A DNA stretch of 18,681 nucleotides from Streptomyces regalis (lineage in GTDB: Bacteria; Actinomycetota; Actinomycetes; Streptomycetales; Streptomycetaceae), in NCBI RefSeq assembly GCF_001509475.1, contig NZ_LLZG01000050.1, forward strand, positions 1-18,681, given 5' to 3'. Below are positions 16,172 through 18,681 of the stretch, in pieces. The position numbers were made by a program, and so were the translations under genes. The notes beneath the pieces are model-generated. The model did not search any database, was not told the DNA's origin, and saw nothing but the letters and a program-made list of their open reading frames with translations. Every line of letters starts with the position of its first letter. Position 1 is the stretch's first letter.

Positions 16172-16806
16172 CAGTGGCTCCGGTGGGTGGCGCTGTAGGA
16201 CACGCGGATACGGCCCTTCTTCACCTTCAGTGTCGGCAGGACCACCTCGGCCAGAACGCCGAGGCTGCGCACATGGGTGCCCCCACACGGCGCGGAATGC
16301 AGTGCGCCCAGGTGCACCACGCGCCGCCCCTCACTCTCGTACCGTGCGAAGACGGGCAGATCGTCGGCGATCGCGGCGGCCGCCGCGATCCGCAGCGCGG
16401 TGGTGGCCTCCTCCCGCCCCTCCGGGTCGGCCAGCCGGGCGTCCGGCTGCGGCGCCTGGAACTCGATGCGGGCCTGACCGGGGAAGTGGTTGTTGCTGAG
16501 CATCTCCCACCCCTGAAGGCGTCCGACCGCCTCGACCAGGTGCCCGGCCGTGTGCAGCGCGGCGTGCGTCATCCGCGCCTGCACATCGATCCGTGCCCGC
16601 ACCGCCTGCCCCACGGCAAGGGACAGCAGATGGCCGCCCTCGGGCGCCACCGCCACGACCAGCCCCGACTCCCGGTCCCGGACCGGGACGACCTCCATGT
16701 CCTCCAACCAGCCCCGGTCGGCGGGCTGCCCGCCGCCCTGCGGGTGGAACAAACAGTGCTCTACGGCAGCCCAGGGCGCACCGTCCCGCTCACCTACGGC
16801 GATCAC
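16171..16806 (-). CDS. Alanyl-tRNA editing protein (AlaX family)
   Basis: A free-standing editing-domain protein that would hydrolyse Ser- or Gly-mischarged tRNA-Ala. From the GTG at 16806 it has 211 residues. The zinc ligands of the AlaRS/ThrRS editing fold are all present: H85 and H89 in LHTAGHLVEA, C174 and H178 in PCGGTHVRSL. HPQGGGQPADRGWL (21-34) is the conserved loop of AlaX and AlaRS editing domains. The similarity clearly continues 15-16 codons upstream of this GTG (ATYLDDTYLDQADTR), and AAGGAG lies 8 bases before a GTC codon at 16854. The true start is therefore probably there, with a non-standard or mutated start codon. It is the first gene of the leftward passenger operon, coupled to the XRE-cupin gene. 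Confidence 0.9.
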   Translation of the reverse strand: MIAVGERDGAPWAAVEHCLFHPQGGGQPADRGWLEDMEVVPVRDRESGLVVAVAPEGGHLLSLAVGQAVRARIDVQARMTHAALHTAGHLVEAVGRLQGWEMLSNNHFPGQARIEFQAPQPDARLADPEGREEATTALRIAAAAAIADDLPVFARYESEGRRVVHLGALHSAPCGGTHVRSLGVLAEVVLPTLKVKKGRIRVSYSATHRSH

Positions 16807-16862
16807 CCGTGTATCGGCCTGATCCAGATACGTGTCATCCAGGTACGTGGCGACCTGGACAG

Positions 16863-16868
16863 CTCCTT
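16863..16868 (-). promoter_or_regulatory. Ribosome binding site AAGGAG for the editing-protein gene
   Basis: On the minus strand AAGGAG sits 8 bases before the codon GTC (16854-16852), which begins the stretch matching AlaX N-termini. No ATG, GTG or TTG in the right frame lies between it and the GTG at 16806, which is over 55 bases from this site. The site therefore points to an upstream start. Confidence 0.5.
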
Positions 16869-16885
16869 GAAGCGTTTCACTTGAA

Positions 16886-16946
16886 TGAACTATATGTTCA
16901 CTATAACGAACGAGTGGCGATGAACATTGCGTTCAGTACAACGAAC
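16886..16946. repeat. Two-copy palindromic repeat TGAAC-N5-GTTCA...GAAC in the divergent promoter
   Basis: Unit 1 (16886-16911) and unit 2 (16921-16946) have the same build: TGAAC, five variable bases, GTTCA, then sTAyAACGAAC. They match at about 20 of 26 positions and are offset by 35 bp. Each holds a palindrome TGAAC-N5-GTTCA and overlapping GTTC-N8-GAAC. Unit 1 contains TATAGT twice on the minus strand and TATAAC on the plus strand, so it overlaps likely -10 elements of the divergent editing-protein and recombinase promoters. They are either operators for the XRE-cupin regulator or accessory recombinase sites. Confidence 0.6.
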
Positions 16947-17011
16947 AGCTCGACCTGCAGATTGATCACCTCGGAAGGCTCCCGCGCATCCAGAGGACGG
17001 CAGCCACTACC

Positions 17012-17034
17012 GCAGTAAATGCCGGATTTACTGC
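17012..17034. other. Putative tyrosine-recombinase core site
   Basis: Perfect 9-bp inverted repeat: GCAGTAAAT (17012-17020), GCCGG, ATTTACTGC (17026-17034). A third copy of ATTTACTGC lies at 17104-17112. A core inverted repeat next to the recombinase gene plus extra direct-repeat copies is the layout of resolution sites such as the Tn4430 IRS. It overlaps the first codons of the longest recombinase frame, which argues that translation starts further in. Confidence 0.55.
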
Positions 17035-17924
17035 CGCAGACCCCCCAACGTGATCTTCGCGACCTGCGGCGGGTTCTTCGGCCACCGCAGGCGAGGTGTA
17101 CGCATTTACTGCGACAGTGCCGGAATGGCAGGCGGACGTGGCGCTGGCCGAACTGCCCGGCGGCGCGGGCGGACGAAATGGACGCCGACACCGTCAACCG
17201 CGAACTGTCCATCGCACGCAAGGCGATCGGCTGGTGGCAGCGCCAGGGCTGGATCACCTGTGATCCGACGATCGGCATCGAACGGCGGCCGGCACCACCC
17301 GACCGCACCAAGGCCCTGGCCGAGAATCAGATCGCCGCCCTGTGGCGCCTGGACGTCGCTCTGCGGGAGAAGACGTTCTGGAAGATGCTCTACGAGTCCG
17401 CCGCGCGGGCCGACGAGGTGCTGTGCCTGAACGTGGAAGATCTGTACCCGCAGGACAAGCGCGGGAAGATCACCGCCAAAGGCGGGGCGACGGAGTGGAT
17501 TCACTGGCAGTTCGGCACCGCCCATCTCCTGCCCCGCCTCATCGCCCGGCGCACCCGCGGCCCCCTGTTCCTCACCGACCGCAAGGCCCCGGCAGGGACG
17601 CCGACGCTCGACGTGTGCCCGGAGACCGGCCGCGCCCGGCTCTCCTACCGCAGGGCTGAGGAGATCTTCGAGGAGAACACCCGGCTGCTGGCCAACCCGC
17701 TCGCCTCACCCGAAGACATCGAGGACCTGGACGGCTGGACACTCCACCGGCTTCGCCACAGCGCCCTCACACACGACGCCGAGGACGGCACGTCCACGCC
17801 GATGCTCTTGGCCCGCTCCCGCCACGCCTCCGTCCGCTCGCTGGAGCGCTACGCCCGCCCCGGCATCGACGCCGTCGCCCGCCATGTCGCCGAGCGCGAC
17901 CCCGCCGCACGTCGCCGGCCGTGA
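17019..17924 (+). CDS. Tyrosine recombinase (transposon resolvase/integrase)
   Basis: As the longest frame, 301 residues. It would resolve transposition cointegrates at a site within the element. Catalytic residues of the tyrosine recombinase fold are visible: R130 in YESAARADEVLCL, K154 in ITAKGGATEW, H243 and R246 in LHRLRHSAL, H269 in RSRHASVRSLERY, and nucleophile Y278. The N-terminal 50 residues of this frame look non-protein-like (Arg/Cys rich) and overlap the recombination-site repeats. In frame 2 just upstream, the peptide VPEWQADVALAELPG resembles the missing N-terminal domain, so a frameshift near 17155-17165 is possible. Otherwise the start may be ATG 17178 (248 residues). The stop is 6 bp from the right terminal repeat. 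Confidence 0.82.
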   Translation: MPDLLPQTPQRDLRDLRRVLRPPQARCTHLLRQCRNGRRTWRWPNCPAARADEMDADTVNRELSIARKAIGWWQRQGWITCDPTIGIERRPAPPDRTKALAENQIAALWRLDVALREKTFWKMLYESAARADEVLCLNVEDLYPQDKRGKITAKGGATEWIHWQFGTAHLLPRLIARRTRGPLFLTDRKAPAGTPTLDVCPETGRARLSYRRAEEIFEENTRLLANPLASPEDIEDLDGWTLHRLRHSALTHDAEDGTSTPMLLARSRHASVRSLERYARPGIDAVARHVAERDPAARRRP

Positions 17925-17930
17925 CGCCCC

Positions 17931-17968
17931 TCGTTTGCGGCTGGTGACAGCGTTCTTACCGGCACCCC
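17931..17968 (-). repeat. Right terminal inverted repeat (38 bp)
   Basis: On the minus strand it begins GGGGTGCCGGTAAGAAC and ends CCGCAAACGA; 35 of 38 bases match the left repeat. Confidence 0.93.
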
Positions 17969-17973
17969 GTGAC
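17969..17973. repeat. 5-bp target-site duplication, right copy (GTGAC)
   Basis: GTGAC directly outside the right terminal repeat, identical to 11251-11255. Joining the flanks at one copy restores a palindrome: GCTCG-aa-CCGC, GTGAC, GCGG-ac-CGAGC. Confidence 0.85.
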
Positions 17974-18174
17974 GCGGACCGAGCCACCGGGCGCCTGGGC
18001 GGCGTGGTTGGAGAGGGCAAACCAAAGGCGACCCTAGGGCGGCGTTCACAATACCGAACAAGGGTCGAAGTATCGAGCAACCTGCATGCTAGAGAATCTG
18101 TGAACGGCCTCAATGCGTCCCACATGATTCGGGAACAACGCCGAAACATTTACGGGCTTTGAGAAGGAAACGCC
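17974..18174. other. Non-coding right flank of the transposon
   Basis: About 200 bp with no convincing coding frame and with more A/T than its surroundings after 18040. It holds GTTCACAATACCGAAC at 18044-18059, which resembles the 16-bp motifs in the transposon promoter region (14 of 16 bases match GTTCACTATAACGAAC). Confidence 0.45.
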
Positions 18175-18354
18175 CTACTCGGCCAGGCGGCGCCAGCAGG
18201 TCATGCCCGACCCGAAGTCGAGTTCGTGCGGCAGGTGTTCCCAGGCGATCCCGGTGCGCAGGACGAACGGGATGCCCTGAAACACCAGCCGGTCCGGATG
18301 CCGCTTGCGGCCGGGTGCACCGAGGTGGGACTGTGTCGCCCACCGGCGACAAGG
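18175..18354 (-). pseudogene. IS5-type transposase remnant
   Basis: A minus-strand frame of 59 codons ending at TAG 18175-18177 contains PGRKRHPDRLVFQGIPFVLR, TGIAWEHLPHELDFGSGMTC and WRRLAE. This is the N-terminal domain of IS5-family DDE transposases (R-P-x-x-D-R, G-I-x-F-V-L-x-T-G-I-x-W-E-x-L-P, G-S-G-M-T-C-W-R-R-L). The catalytic part is missing and no inverted repeats are seen, so it is a fragment. It lies in the same frame as, and directly after, the stop of the small ORF at 18358. Confidence 0.78.
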
Positions 18355-18357
18355 GAA

Positions 18358-18660
18358 TCAAGTTGCGGGCGACTGTCCCGCGAACAGAGTCCACTCCTGC
18401 CACTGGGCGATGCCCTGAATGGGAGGATGGGGCTTCCACTCGGACCAGAGCCACTGCATCGCGTCGTGCATCTCGCTGCAGGACCATGTGCCGTCCACGG
18501 ACTCCGGCAGTGGGATCACGTTGATGCCCCGAGTACGCATGACGTGAATCATGACCCCGCCGGCCGCGCCGAACGCCAGCGGGCGGTTGCGTCCTGAGAA
18601 GTGGTGTACGGGTTCGACCTGATGTGGGGGTTTGCTCCGGCATCGGGATGGTGCCCGCAT
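18358..18660 (-). CDS. Small Trp-rich hypothetical protein
   Basis: An open frame of 100 codons from ATG 18660; internal ATGs at 18552 and 18540 are possible starts. The C-terminal 64 residues, from MIHVMRTRGINVIPLPESVD through CSEMHDAMQWLWSEW to QWQEWTLFAGQSPAT, have codon use and composition of a real protein and carry five tryptophans. The first part is less convincing, and no clear ribosome site precedes any start. No family is recognised. It ends in TGA immediately before the IS5 remnant, so it may itself be cut at its 3' end. Confidence 0.45.
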   Translation of the reverse strand: MRAPSRCRSKPPHQVEPVHHFSGRNRPLAFGAAGGVMIHVMRTRGINVIPLPESVDGTWSCSEMHDAMQWLWSEWKPHPPIQGIAQWQEWTLFAGQSPAT

Positions 18661-18681
18661 AGATGAACGGCCACCGGCTGA

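Larger units (their letters stand above)
11256..17968. mobile_element. Tn3-family transposon with tRNA-editing/threonine-aldolase passenger genes
   Basis: A 6,713-bp element bounded by 38-bp terminal inverted repeats that start GGGGTGCCGGTAAGAAC and match at 35 of 38 positions, flanked by GTGAC duplications. Contents in order: Tn3-type transposase (rightward, with one frameshift and one TAG); a leftward passenger operon of threonine aldolase, XRE-cupin regulator and AlaX editing protein; a divergent promoter/repeat region; and a rightward tyrosine recombinase ending 6 bp before the right repeat. Use of a tyrosine rather than serine recombinase is like Tn4430 (TnpI) or Tn4651. Intact ends and an exact target duplication argue for a recent insertion; the damaged transposase suggests it can now move only with help, unless the lesions are sequencing errors. 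Confidence 0.92.

Noticed and set aside
16886..16900. LexA/SOS box (GAAC-N4-GTTC)
   Set aside because: The spacing is five bases in both copies, not four, so it does not fit the actinobacterial SOS box.

Overview
The window is high-GC actinobacterial DNA, almost certainly Streptomyces. The evidence is strong G/C bias at third codon positions, GTG starts with AGGAGG-type ribosome sites, and gene families typical of that genus (DM13, DUF427, GH62 arabinofuranosidase, Rv1733c-like protein, Tn3-family transposase). An unusual share of the genes is broken, which suggests an accessory or chromosome-arm region that has taken insertions and deletions. No tRNA, rRNA or CRISPR array was seen.

Layout. 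1-98: tail of a DM13-domain protein. 132-1511: a peroxiredoxin and a TetR-family regulator, divergent, with two near-identical palindromic operators between them. 1518-2401: a translationally coupled DUF427/SRPBCC pair. 2535-3933: a decayed TPR-region (WXG/secretion-associated) gene followed by a coupled one-TM membrane protein. 3946-9828: an ion-homeostasis region read leftward. It holds a CPA-type cation:proton antiporter, a CBS protein, an ArsB/NhaD-type permease and a badly broken two-Rossmann NAD-binding (TrkA-N) channel-like gene, then a second CBS protein. An Rv1733c-like pseudogene on the other strand sits between the last two. 9829-10213 has no gene but holds three inverted repeats. 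10214-11223: a piece of an aldehyde dehydrogenase abutting the 3' part of a GH62 arabinofuranosidase.

11256-17968 is a complete Tn3-family transposon of 6,713 bp. It has 38-bp terminal inverted repeats (35/38 identical, beginning GGGG) and a 5-bp target duplication, GTGAC, directly outside both ends. It encodes a roughly 1,000-residue transposase, damaged by one frameshift and one in-frame TAG, and a tyrosine recombinase with a likely recombination site of 9-bp repeats. Its passenger operon comprises an AlaX-type alanyl-tRNA editing hydrolase, an XRE-cupin regulator and a low-specificity threonine aldolase. The target was itself a palindrome, and the element sits exactly in its loop.

17969-18681: right flank with an IS5-type transposase remnant and a small unrecognised Trp-rich ORF.

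How the genes fit together. The antiporter, CBS protein and permease overlap at start/stop codons and probably form one operon for Na+/K+/H+ balance; the NAD-binding fourth member has been lost. The transposon passenger joins amino-acid cleavage (threonine/glycine), tRNA proofreading and a ligand-sensing regulator, which suggests a mobile module acting on an amino acid or analogue. That reading is inference. The most noteworthy signals are this passenger operon, the palindromes in its promoter, the recombination-site repeats, and a perfect 25-bp tandem duplication at the antiporter/CBS junction.
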